Source: a virus. From it: DNA of 24,776 bases. Location: positions 1 through 24,776 of IMG/VR virus record IMGVR_UViG_3300010233_000262; one strand, 5' to 3'. The notes under the pieces were generated by a model. That model saw nothing but the letters and a program-made list of their open reading frames with translations. It made no database searches and was not told the DNA's origin. Shown in pieces: positions 13,726 to 20,122 of this stretch (position 1 is the first letter of the stretch; each line of letters starts with the position of its first letter). The position numbers were made by a program, and so were the translations under genes.

Positions 13726-14215
13726 CGAATTCTTTCTTGAACTCAAATCCAAGTAAACGAATACCGATTTCGCGCTTGTATCTTGGGTTGATCGTATCCC
13801 AATACCACAGTACCCAACTCAGTCGCCAGGATAAAAGGAAGTTCTTAACTTTATCTATCTTGGGAAGCGCAATCGGATTATTCAGCGGTTTGTCCGTTCT
13901 GCGCTTCTCGAAATCATCCCAGGCACTTGAAAACGAACTGGATGCGCCGAACTTGTAGTTGTGTAGGGTTTTCAAAACTACTCCTTTGTCGGTATCGAGT
14001 ACGTCCCAACTTTGGCTGTCATACGCCTTGGTGAGTTGCTCATCCTGAAAAGAAAACGCATCATGTTTGTGTGACTCGATGGCCTTGACGATCTTTTCGT
14101 CAGAGGTATTGAATACTCCATTGCCGCCAAAATTGACATGGCCTTCCTCGGTATCAATCCCGAACTGCTGCGCTTCCTTGGTTCGCGCATGGATCGACCA
14201 CCACTTCTTAGGCAT
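13718..14215 (-). CDS. Hypothetical protein (165 aa)
   Basis: Begins MPKKWWSIHARTKEAQQFGI and has HVNFGGNGVFNTSDEKIVKAIESH near residues 26-49. It is followed by an acidic helical region and an aromatic, basic C-terminus (WRLSWVLWYWDTINPRYKREI, about 129-149). The C-terminal WWYW-rich segment may be membrane-associated or an aromatic packing face. Its start overlaps the 68-aa stop and its end overlaps the glycosyltransferase start, so it is part of the tightly packed operon. The GGNGVFNTSDE motif reads like a small phage structural protein. Function unassigned. Confidence 0.6.
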   Translation of the reverse strand: MPKKWWSIHARTKEAQQFGIDTEEGHVNFGGNGVFNTSDEKIVKAIESHKHDAFSFQDEQLTKAYDSQSWDVLDTDKGVVLKTLHNYKFGASSSFSSAWDDFEKRRTDKPLNNPIALPKIDKVKNFLLSWRLSWVLWYWDTINPRYKREIGIRLLGFEFKKEFDE

Positions 14216-14414
14216 CGTCTATGTCCGTATATCCGTAGTCCTTCACTGTATGCAGGGAAACTACTCTAACGATCTTGAATTCCTTTGCGTCGCTGAGTTC
14301 GCTGATCTTCACCTGCTTGCTAAGAACCACTGCGCCGCCTGGATGTAAGCTATCTTGCTCGGCCTCAAAAACCTTTTCTGAACCGTCAGAAAATACGAAA
14401 GTGTACTTTCTCAT
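14208..14414 (-). CDS. Small hypothetical protein (68 aa)
   Basis: A 68-residue beta-rich protein with an initial KYTFVFSDGSEKVFEAEQ hairpin, VVLSKQVKISEL near residues 29-40 and an acidic tail. The ATG overlaps the previous stop (ATGA). No known family recognised. It sits between two unknown genes in the same transcript. Confidence 0.6.
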   Translation of the reverse strand: MRKYTFVFSDGSEKVFEAEQDSLHPGGAVVLSKQVKISELSDAKEFKIVRVVSLHTVKDYGYTDIDDA

Positions 14415-14830
14415 AATGCGTTCGGGTTTCTGAGGATCTGTGCCTCGTCCAGCATATCACCCTTGCTAGCCTTGAGCCTTTTTAATTGTTCAAGGTCAGG
14501 TTTTATGTCAGCAGCTGGTACAGACGCACCATCTGACCAATATGACTTTTCCACTGTTTCGATAAGCTCCTTGCCGCTTACGAAAATAGTGATGGCGCGC
14601 CCCTCGACCTGCGCCTGCGCGATCTGCTTGGCCTGTTTCACTGATCCGTTGGTTGCCCGGAAACAGAGATAATCGGCTTGGTGATCGCCTTGGTGCCCAG
14701 CGGGTAACTCACACTTCAAATCTTCCAGTTCCCCATCAACATTGTTATGGTGCTTGTTAATGTGGCCGCAAATAACAATATTTGGTTCTTTTTGTTCAAC
14801 TTCTTGTTCTAACAAAGTTTCTTCTGACAT
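14411..14830 (-). CDS. Hypothetical protein with putative zinc-binding motif (139 aa)
   Basis: The N-terminus (about residues 19-58) contains ICGH, KCELPAGHQGDH and YLCFR. A C-x-L-P-x-GH-x-G-x-H pattern is a zinc-binding style I recall in small phage proteins. The remainder is a helical, Glu/Lys-rich segment with LEQLKRLKASKGDMLDEAQILRN at the end. GAAAGG lies before the ATG, which is formed as TAATG with the upstream DUF115-like gene. No catalytic motif. Confidence 0.6.
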   Translation of the reverse strand: MSEETLLEQEVEQKEPNIVICGHINKHHNNVDGELEDLKCELPAGHQGDHQADYLCFRATNGSVKQAKQIAQAQVEGRAITIFVSGKELIETVEKSYWSDGASVPAADIKPDLEQLKRLKASKGDMLDEAQILRNPNAL

Positions 14831-15435
14831 TATAAAATCCTTTCTATATCAACGCGAGGATAAGTCTCCAACTGCCCACCTACCGTCGCGTTGAAAATCG
14901 GTACCGGACAACTCATTCGTGATACTTCGTGCAGGTATATCTCTGTCTCGTTTCTCACTCTCCAATCTGCATAATGCGGATAATTGCTATCGTAATGATC
15001 GTCTTGCCCCTTGAATAAATCGCACCCAACGAGATAAATCTCTGTGGCTCCATTCATAACTGCCAATTGTAGGACTGGGTACATACTCCCGAAAGCTGTA
15101 CAAATTGTTGGTAGGTGCCAGCTCTGTACCCGTTTGTCGAGGTGATCTGCGGGATACGAATGGTGTCTTTCCTTTCGGTTGTCGCAATGTGCTATCCAAG
15201 TAATGTTATCTCCACTAAAATATTCTTTGAAGCCATCCCACAAAAACACCTTCTCACAATCCAGGTTCTTTTTTATCGCCTCTTTCCAATCGGTGTCGTT
15301 CTCGTTTACATCTTGACAGAAGTAATTGGTAGGCTTGATTGGTGGGCGGTTTATTCCCCAAGTAATCTCATCTTTCAAAAGATGAAGCGGGGTGTTTCTT
15401 ATTGATGCGCCAGTACCAAGTATCCAAACTCTCAT
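14830..15435 (-). CDS. DUF115/MptE-like Rossmann-type protein, paralogue A (201 aa)
   Basis: The start is placed at the ATG at 15435 (MRVWILGTGASI), which overlaps the stop of the 42-aa gene (ATGA). This matches the N-terminus of its paralogue. The G-x-G-A-S loop near residues 7-11 is the nucleotide-binding-like element. Further shared blocks are LPTICTAFGS (about 106-115), IYLVGCDL (about 130-137) and FNATVGGQLETYPRV (about 180-194). The family is often linked to glycan or pterin chemistry, and members near glycosyltransferases are common. Activity is not shown here. Confidence 0.65.
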   Translation of the reverse strand: MRVWILGTGASIRNTPLHLLKDEITWGINRPPIKPTNYFCQDVNENDTDWKEAIKKNLDCEKVFLWDGFKEYFSGDNITWIAHCDNRKERHHSYPADHLDKRVQSWHLPTICTAFGSMYPVLQLAVMNGATEIYLVGCDLFKGQDDHYDSNYPHYADWRVRNETEIYLHEVSRMSCPVPIFNATVGGQLETYPRVDIERIL

Positions 15436-15560
15436 ATCATCAGGATTGCCACAATAATCCCACAAACGCCTCCAATGATATTAACCCATCGGGGAAGCCC
15501 TGCCCCACAAAGCGAAAGACCTGTAATGATGTAGAAGATAATTAGTAACCATTTTTCCAT
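15432..15560 (-). CDS. Small membrane protein (42 aa)
   Basis: A 42-residue ORF with excellent GGAGG six bases before the ATG; the stop overlaps the next ATG (ATGA). It has two hydrophobic segments separated by a short LPRW turn: about residues 4-20 (WLLIIFYIITGLSL) and 27-42 (NIIGGVCGIIVAILMI). It is a two-TM hairpin protein; its role is unknown. The spacing argues that it is part of the DUF115 operon rather than a chance ORF. Confidence 0.65.
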   Translation of the reverse strand: MEKWLLIIFYIITGLSLCGAGLPRWVNIIGGVCGIIVAILMI

Positions 15561-15593
15561 ATCAGCCTCCGAATAACCTATTGTAATCTATTA

Positions 15594-15881
15594 TCATGCT
15601 GTCCGTTTCCAAACATATACCGTGAAATATGGCGGAAGGATGGAGTGGTCAGAGTGAGCGCCTGGTTGAGTAACCTGATGAGCATTCACCGCTCCACCTG
15701 TGTGCGATTGCGCGGCGTGTTGGTCGGGTTGTGTAACTGCTCCAGCCGCGTGAGTATGTTGGGGGTTGGCAAGGTCTATCTTACTTTCGGCAATAGCGGC
15801 AGTAGCCGATATGTCCTCGTCAGAAATATAATTGACGTGTTTGCTGCTCCACCAATGTTGAGACACATGGAAAATGGGCAT
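15594..15881 (-). CDS. Histidine-rich fibre/collar-like protein (95 aa)
   Basis: The start at 15881 is TAATG-coupled to the DUF115-like paralogue. Residues about 18-35 (YISDEDISATAAIAESKIDL) match a linker often found in phage structural proteins. Residues about 38-78 are His/Gln/Ala/Thr-rich with QHTH and SDHS and repeated V-T-Q-P-x-x-H units. The end is hydrophobic-aromatic (PYFTVYVWKR). The H-x-H pattern recalls metal-binding trimeric tail fibre tips. It could be a small decoration or tail protein; the length is short for a fibre. Confidence 0.55.
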   Translation of the reverse strand: MPIFHVSQHWWSSKHVNYISDEDISATAAIAESKIDLANPQHTHAAGAVTQPDQHAAQSHTGGAVNAHQVTQPGAHSDHSILPPYFTVYVWKRTA

Positions 15882-16480
15882 TATAGACTTTCGTACTCCA
15901 CTCTTTCGTATACTTCGAGGTTTCCACCAATGGTAGCGTTGTAAATGGGCCATCCAGACCTTGCCGCAATGATATGAGCTTCTAGTGCGTCCATTTGGGC
16001 GTATCTGTTTTCCTGTTCTTTACCGTGTCTATAACTTTCCGAGAAGTGACTCATATCACCATCCATATCGCAGCCCACAAGATATATCGGACTGTATTCT
16101 TTCAACATGGCTATTTGTATTGCTACGTTCACACTCGACCCAAATGTACAAAGGATAGGAAGGTGGAGTAAGTGAGGGCAATCCTTGTCGTTATAGTGTC
16201 TTTTGTAGTGAGCGCATGACCTAATTCTTCCTTCTTTTATTCCGAAATGGTCATTCACCCACATCTCACAACCAAGCTCCTTATGAACATCCATGCTCTC
16301 CTGCCAATCTTCGGGGCCGAGAGTTCCTGCTTCCTCAGCCCTGACGTATATCTTTGTGCGCCAGTCTGTGTATGGGTATATCAGGTGGATATTGTTACAA
16401 GACAGTGTTACTTCATTATTCAGTTTTGAAAGTTCTGTATGTTTTAGGCTTGCGCCGCTTCCAATCACAAAGGCTCGCAA
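15881..16480 (-). CDS. DUF115/MptE-like Rossmann-type protein, paralogue B (199 aa)
   Basis: A TTG at 16480 is used as start with AGAGGG before it; the N-terminus is then MRAFVIGSGASL, aligned with paralogue A. Shared blocks: the glycine loop GSGASL (about 7-12), LPILCTFGSSVN (about 108-119), IYLVGCDMDGDMSHF (about 131-145) and YNATIGGNLEVYERVEYES (about 179-197). An aspartate-bearing GCD and conserved His suggest metal or substrate binding. Its start lies 16 bases inside the end of the HNH gene. Glycan-related role inferred from neighbours. Confidence 0.65.
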   Translation of the reverse strand: MRAFVIGSGASLKHTELSKLNNEVTLSCNNIHLIYPYTDWRTKIYVRAEEAGTLGPEDWQESMDVHKELGCEMWVNDHFGIKEGRIRSCAHYKRHYNDKDCPHLLHLPILCTFGSSVNVAIQIAMLKEYSPIYLVGCDMDGDMSHFSESYRHGKEQENRYAQMDALEAHIIAARSGWPIYNATIGGNLEVYERVEYESL

Positions 16481-16971
16481 GATGCCCTCTTCAAATATTC
16501 ATATGCCGAAAACAACAACTCATCTTTATCTTGGAAATTTCCAATTCCTATATTGCAATTGGAACACAAAAGACCTCGGATTTTTCCTGTTGCGTGATCG
16601 TGATCTACAGACATCGCCTTAGATTGTTCATCTTGATCTATTTTACAAATAGCGCACTTGCCTTCCTGTTTTTCTAGTAAATCAAAATACTCCGACGGTT
16701 CCATCCCGTATCTAATTTTCAGCCACATCTTTCTGCCTTTATTAGCCTCCAAGCGTCGCTGTCCATTTTTCTTCCAATCTCTATCGTGATATTCCCTTAC
16801 AATTTCTGGGTGTTCTTTTCTCCGAACTGCGCTATTTTTTCTGCCAAGTTCGTTTTCGCACAGTTTACACCATGCTTTTAACCCATTCTTGCTTCTTCCT
16901 CGGTAGAACTCTGAAAACGACTTTGTTTTGTTGCAGCGAGGACATTTCTTTTCTGTTACAATGTTTTGCAT
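16465..16971 (-). CDS. HNH / recombination endonuclease VII-type endonuclease (168 aa)
   Basis: Two zinc knuckles lie N-terminally: KCPRCNK (about 9-15) and WCKLCEN (about 34-40). The C-terminal half has GKCAICKID (about 104-112), the catalytic VDHDHATGKIRGLLCSNCN (about 122-140) and a helical tail. This is the endonuclease VII-type HNH (beta-beta-alpha-metal) layout, known in homing endonucleases and resolvases. GGAGG precedes the ATG in a hairpin (see below). It overlaps the next gene's start by 16 bases. It is low in GC and sits between structural genes, consistent with a free-standing homing endonuclease. Confidence 0.85.
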   Translation of the reverse strand: MQNIVTEKKCPRCNKTKSFSEFYRGRSKNGLKAWCKLCENELGRKNSAVRRKEHPEIVREYHDRDWKKNGQRRLEANKGRKMWLKIRYGMEPSEYFDLLEKQEGKCAICKIDQDEQSKAMSVDHDHATGKIRGLLCSNCNIGIGNFQDKDELLFSAYEYLKRASCEPL

Positions 16972-16988
16972 TGGACACCTCCATGTGT
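16972..16988 (-). promoter_or_regulatory. Hairpin masking the HNH ribosome binding site
   Basis: On the minus strand GACAC and GTGTC pair (5 bp) around ATGGAG, burying part of the GGAGG ribosome site just before the HNH ATG. Sequestered translation starts are known for several homing-endonuclease genes. Confidence 0.35.
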
Positions 16989-16997
16989 CTAATCATT

Positions 16998-17024
16998 CCC
17001 ACGAACGTTTATGCGTTGCGTGGG
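16998..17024. other. Inverted repeat upstream of the HNH gene
   Basis: CCCACG, then AACG, pair with CGTT and CGTGGG (10 bp with one bulge, loop TTTATG). No U tract on the minus strand, so it is not a typical terminator for the upstream 92-aa gene. Confidence 0.4.
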
Positions 17025-17037
17025 TTTGTTATATCAC

Positions 17038-17316
17038 CTAGGCATTGAACCATTTCACAATCTTTTGAAACACCTTCTGTTTCCAGTTGAAATCTCTGGT
17101 GAGAACTTCGCTTTCCTGTTTCATGCCAATAAAGCGCATGGTCAGTGGTTCTTCGTATTTATATCGCTCTTGATTCTTTAGGGTGATAACCACCCCGTCC
17201 ATCTTGGCGGATATGGTGGCCGATTTCACTTTGCCATCCATACTTCCGCCTACGAACGACACAAGTTCCTTGCGGGGTTCCTGTGTTTCTGGTGTCAATG
17301 AAATTATTTGTTCCAT
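17038..17316 (-). CDS. Small hypothetical protein (92 aa)
   Basis: The ATG at 17316 (MEQIISLTPETQE) is chosen over one at 17355, because AAAGG precedes it and the longer version would run through a 9-bp hairpin. The protein is beta-rich with LVSFVGGSMDGKVKS (about residues 18-32) and a basic, aromatic C-terminus (NWKQKVFQKIVKWFNA). No known family recognised. It directly precedes the HNH gene. Confidence 0.65.
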   Translation of the reverse strand: MEQIISLTPETQEPRKELVSFVGGSMDGKVKSATISAKMDGVVITLKNQERYKYEEPLTMRFIGMKQESEVLTRDFNWKQKVFQKIVKWFNA

Positions 17317-17326
17317 AATGCCTTTC

Positions 17327-17356
17327 TGTGGGGGCCAGATTTCTCCAGCCCCCACA
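17327..17356 (-). promoter_or_regulatory. GC-rich hairpin before the 92-aa gene
   Basis: TGTGGGGGC and GCCCCCACA form a perfect 9-bp stem with a 12-base loop, directly before the AGAAAGG ribosome site. No U tract. It is similar in placement to the hairpin at 1768-1790 (also right before AGAAAGG). Confidence 0.5.
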
Positions 17357-17372
17357 ATGTCAACTTACAAGT

Positions 17373-17819
17373 CTAGTCATTGGTAACGATAGCTTGATAG
17401 GTTGAAGCTAAGATGTTCAACACGATCAAGTTCGTCCCATCACAATGAACCTGATAATGCGCGCCAATCTCCGAGCCAGAGGCCGTGATGGATACACTAT
17501 CCAAATCCACGTCATTGAAACCAATGATCGTATCGGTAACAACCGAAGCGATAATGGAATCAAATGCGACCAGAGAGATTATCTCAAAGTCGAATGGCCC
17601 TGTCGCAATTGAGGGCAGGGTTATTGTGGTATTCGCAGTAGCTTGAAGTAAAACTACCGCACCACTCATGGCAGCGGTCAATGTAGCAGTCGCTGTGGTA
17701 ACGAGCTTGTAATACCGCGTCCATGCAATGTTTGAAATTTGACCATTGGCATTTAAGCCAGGGGCCTGCCCTTTGAAGGTGGGCATACCGTTTACAGAAT
17801 ATCCAGCAGGTGTAGGCAT
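17373..17819 (-). CDS. Putative capsid decoration / minor head protein (148 aa)
   Basis: A 148-residue protein, poor in charged residues. After a Pro/Gly N-terminus it has an Ala/Thr-rich beta domain: LTAAMSGAVVLLQATANTTITLPS (about 47-70), TDTIIGFNDVDLDSVSITASGS (about 94-115) and HCDGTNLIVLNI at the end. This sequence pattern is typical of small phage head decoration or neck proteins. AAGGAAAAATATACG precedes the ATG. It sits directly after the capsid gene, in keeping with that role. Confidence 0.55.
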   Translation of the reverse strand: MPTPAGYSVNGMPTFKGQAPGLNANGQISNIAWTRYYKLVTTATATLTAAMSGAVVLLQATANTTITLPSIATGPFDFEIISLVAFDSIIASVVTDTIIGFNDVDLDSVSITASGSEIGAHYQVHCDGTNLIVLNILASTYQAIVTND

Positions 17820-17850
17820 CGTATATTTTTCCTTTTATAATCTATCCCGG

Positions 17851-19062
17851 TCACGCGTCGAGGCTGCTCGAATATTCCCCACGGATCAATCGGTTTTCAC
17901 TGACCCTTCCGTAGCCGCCGAAAAATTTCCAGCCGAGTGATTGCCACTGTTGCAGCAAGCCGTCCGTCAGAGGCCCGACCATTTCACCGAACTCACCCAC
18001 ATCCTGAGCATATACCTTGACGAGGGAGTTGGGAGAACCATAGAGAACAGGATAAACATTATCCGAGTTGTCCACAGCCTCGCCATTAGCGTGATCGAAG
18101 CGGAAACCACCGTTGGCACCAGCACCCACAAAGGTTACTGTGGTTGTGCCTGAAATCCATTTAACGGTTTCGTTGGTGGGATAGAACGTAGCTGCGGTTT
18201 CCTCGGTTCCAACACCCAGATGGCGACCCACAGAATCGTTGGTACTTGTCGTAACAACCATCGTGGTATCAAGAGCCAGGGCTGAAGTATCGTTCAGAGT
18301 GGTGGCGGCGGATGAAGCATTGGTAATGCCTGCGAAATAGAACACTTTCGCAAAAGGTGTTTCGATGGCTCGGAACTTTCCGATCTTGCCAACCTCGCCG
18401 TTCAAGAGCAATTGCTTGTCCTGATAAAGCGCGGCATTGACCAGGTTTCCACCGTGAACCAGATCGTATCCGGCATCGGTGTGATAGAGCATCATCCAGT
18501 TTTGGGCACCCGTTTCGTCCACGTACATTGGGGCTTTAAGATCGGCAAGATGAGCGCCAGCCTGCCAAACGGCAGCTTCGGTAAAGTTGTGGGTAGTCGT
18601 GCCAGCATCGAGAGATGCGCGGGCAGCCGTACGAACCACCAAAGATCCACCCAACGAGGCGGTGATCGCAAGGTTTTCGATGGATTCCATTGCGTTGATA
18701 CCAACGACTTCGGCGCGCTGTGCCCACTCGTCCATATAGGATTCAACGGTCAATAACTGTGACCATTTTACGGCTTCACCGAGAGAGGTCGTGGATACAG
18801 TGCTTGTGGCATCACGGATGATCTGAGGCACAACATCAGCAGTTTCACTGATAGCCGTTGATCCCGGTGTCAGGCGTGAGGCGAATTGAAAGGTATAGGT
18901 CGTGCCCATACCTCGACGGGTTTCGAGGTTGTACTGCGAATCCCGCATGATATTTCCAGCGAACTGATCGTAGTAACGATATTGTTCAGCACCGCGCTGA
19001 TAGCGGGTGGTGTATCGGGTTCCTACGGCATTAGACTGGACTGAAGTAGTTTGAATTCCCAT
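17851..19062 (-). CDS. Major capsid protein, HK97 fold, N4-gp56-like (403 aa)
   Basis: At 403 residues it has the expected size. Features include RDSQYNLETRRGMGTTYTFQFASRL (about 40-64), a helical segment with KWSQLLTVESYMDEWAQRAEVVGINAMESIENLAI (about 99-133, the spine-helix region), a P-domain-like segment (about 170-230) and the end VSENRLIRGEYSSS. The order matches N4-gp56-type major capsid proteins, which share the HK97 fold and form the icosahedral shell. Directly downstream of the scaffold gene (11 bases). AGGAAACTTAGAA precedes the ATG. Confidence 0.8.
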   Translation of the reverse strand: MGIQTTSVQSNAVGTRYTTRYQRGAEQYRYYDQFAGNIMRDSQYNLETRRGMGTTYTFQFASRLTPGSTAISETADVVPQIIRDATSTVSTTSLGEAVKWSQLLTVESYMDEWAQRAEVVGINAMESIENLAITASLGGSLVVRTAARASLDAGTTTHNFTEAAVWQAGAHLADLKAPMYVDETGAQNWMMLYHTDAGYDLVHGGNLVNAALYQDKQLLLNGEVGKIGKFRAIETPFAKVFYFAGITNASSAATTLNDTSALALDTTMVVTTSTNDSVGRHLGVGTEETAATFYPTNETVKWISGTTTVTFVGAGANGGFRFDHANGEAVDNSDNVYPVLYGSPNSLVKVYAQDVGEFGEMVGPLTDGLLQQWQSLGWKFFGGYGRVSENRLIRGEYSSSLDA

Positions 19063-19073
19063 TTCTAAGTTTC

Positions 19074-19787
19074 CTAGGATTCATAACCGCTGTCAGAAAG
19101 CTCCTTCCGTAATGTCTTGATCTTGGATGCGTTGATCGTGGGGTCACGGTACAACGTCTTAAGTTCTGAATATTTGGAGTTTGCTTCGGCATCGGTCATC
19201 TTCCCACCAGCTGCGCCTTTTCCTTGCAGGGAACTGGCCTCAGATGAATCGGCGGGGGTATGTTTTGTTTTTCGGAAGGCGTAATCCGCTACTGCCGCTT
19301 TCAACTCAGAACCCTTCAACGAAAGGAACTTTGTTGTTTCTGGAGTATTTGGATCGACCTCGTAGTCCGCAAAGACTTTAGCCACATCATCCGCCAAACC
19401 TTCGTCTTTACCAGAGACTTGTGTTTGAACCGAACCGAGTTTTGAAAGTTGATCTTTGATGGAACGCACATCCTCTCGGAAACTATGTTCTTCGATTGCG
19501 CCATCCTCATCAAGACCTGTTTTTTTCAACTTCTCGATTTCGGCAATCTTACGTTTAAGGTCGGAAACCTCTTCTTTGGTTTTAGTGATACCCCTATCCT
19601 TATCCCCTTGCAGGGCTTTAGATCGAGCATCTACCTCATCCAGTTTCTTTGTTAACGCCTCAATTGTAGATTGCAACTTCTGGGCATCGAAAGAACCACC
19701 GCTGTCACCTTGTCCATTGGAACCTCCAGAACTGGTATTCTGGGTAGTCCCACCGGACTGGCCGCCGTCCACTTCGTTTTCAGCCAT
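19074..19787 (-). CDS. Capsid scaffolding protein (237 aa)
   Basis: The N-terminus is a Gly/Ser/Asp/Gln-rich disordered stretch (residues 1-34). Residues about 37-90 are an acidic-basic coiled coil (LQSTIEALTKKLDEVDARSKAL and on). Residues about 105-160 are charged and helical, and the C-terminus (about 200-237) is a basic helix with SKIKTLRKELSDSGYES that would bind capsid subunits. This composition and place immediately before the capsid gene are typical of phage scaffolds, which shape the procapsid and then leave. AAAGGAATAAAC precedes the ATG. Confidence 0.75.
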   Translation of the reverse strand: MAENEVDGGQSGGTTQNTSSGGSNGQGDSGGSFDAQKLQSTIEALTKKLDEVDARSKALQGDKDRGITKTKEEVSDLKRKIAEIEKLKKTGLDEDGAIEEHSFREDVRSIKDQLSKLGSVQTQVSGKDEGLADDVAKVFADYEVDPNTPETTKFLSLKGSELKAAVADYAFRKTKHTPADSSEASSLQGKGAAGGKMTDAEANSKYSELKTLYRDPTINASKIKTLRKELSDSGYES

Positions 19788-19819
19788 TGTTTATTCCTTT
19801 CTTATTACAATTTTCCAAC

Positions 19820-19863
19820 AAAAAACGGGTTACGACTAAACCTTTCGGCTCAGTCACAACCCG
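19820..19863 (-). terminator. Terminator/attenuator-like hairpin before scaffold and capsid
   Basis: On the minus strand an uninterrupted 17-bp stem (with four G-U pairs) closes on a GAAA tetraloop and is followed by six T. It lies 32 bases before the scaffold ATG, within what should be a continuous late transcript. It may end the upstream transcript in part, or regulate capsid expression. Confidence 0.75.
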
Positions 19864-19870
19864 CGTTGTG
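19855..19870 (-). promoter_or_regulatory. Alternative (antiterminator-like) stem competing with the terminator
   Basis: On the minus strand CACAAC pairs with GTTGTG (loop GCGG). The second arm belongs to the 5' arm of the terminator, so the two stems exclude one another. Confidence 0.35.
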
Positions 19871-19878
19871 GCTCTAAT

Positions 19879-19904
19879 CCTTGTCTACACTGCTGTAAAC
19901 AAGG
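19879..19904 (-). other. Second hairpin upstream of the terminator
   Basis: On the minus strand CCTTGTTTACA pairs with TGTAGACAAGG (11 bp with one G-U) around GCAG. No U tract. It forms the 5' part of the leader between the 62-aa gene and scaffold. Confidence 0.5.
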
Positions 19905-19920
19905 TGTATTAAATTATGGC

Positions 19921-19930
19921 TAGTATACTA
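19921..19930. promoter_or_regulatory. TAGTATACTA palindrome, possible -10 (weak)
   Basis: A perfect 10-bp palindrome containing TATACT on either strand, just after the 62-aa gene. On the minus strand it could be the -10 of a scaffold/capsid promoter, but there is no -35 at 17 bp (TCCCCC). Confidence 0.25.
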
Positions 19931-19933
19931 CAA

Positions 19934-20122
19934 TTATTTATTTTGGGGGACGACCTCCAAATCTCTAAATTCACCGAACCCCTCAGATTTGGCAATAGCC
20001 TTAGAGCCTACTTGATACGCCTTCCAAACCTGCTCCCATAATTCTTTCCAGTGTTCGTTCTGGGCTTCAAGTACAGCCACTCGGTTTTTCAACTGCTCTA
20101 TTTCCACGGCTGGTATTTCCAT
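19934..20122 (-). CDS. Small coiled-coil protein (62 aa)
   Basis: A 62-residue protein, largely one coiled coil (VEIEQLKNRVAVLEAQNEHWKELWEQVWKAY, residues 6-36) followed by a charged tail. The ATG is formed by TAATG with the stop of the giant protein. Its role is unknown; a helper of the large virion protein or scaffold is possible. It ends before the attenuator-like region. Confidence 0.6.
   Translation of the reverse strand: MEIPAVEIEQLKNRVAVLEAQNEHWKELWEQVWKAYQVGSKAIAKSEGFGEFRDLEVVPQNK

Noticed and set aside
19921-19930. Strong promoter for scaffold/capsid
   Set aside because: The palindrome contains TATACT, but no acceptable -35 is present and it lies upstream of a terminator. Kept only as a weak regulatory feature.
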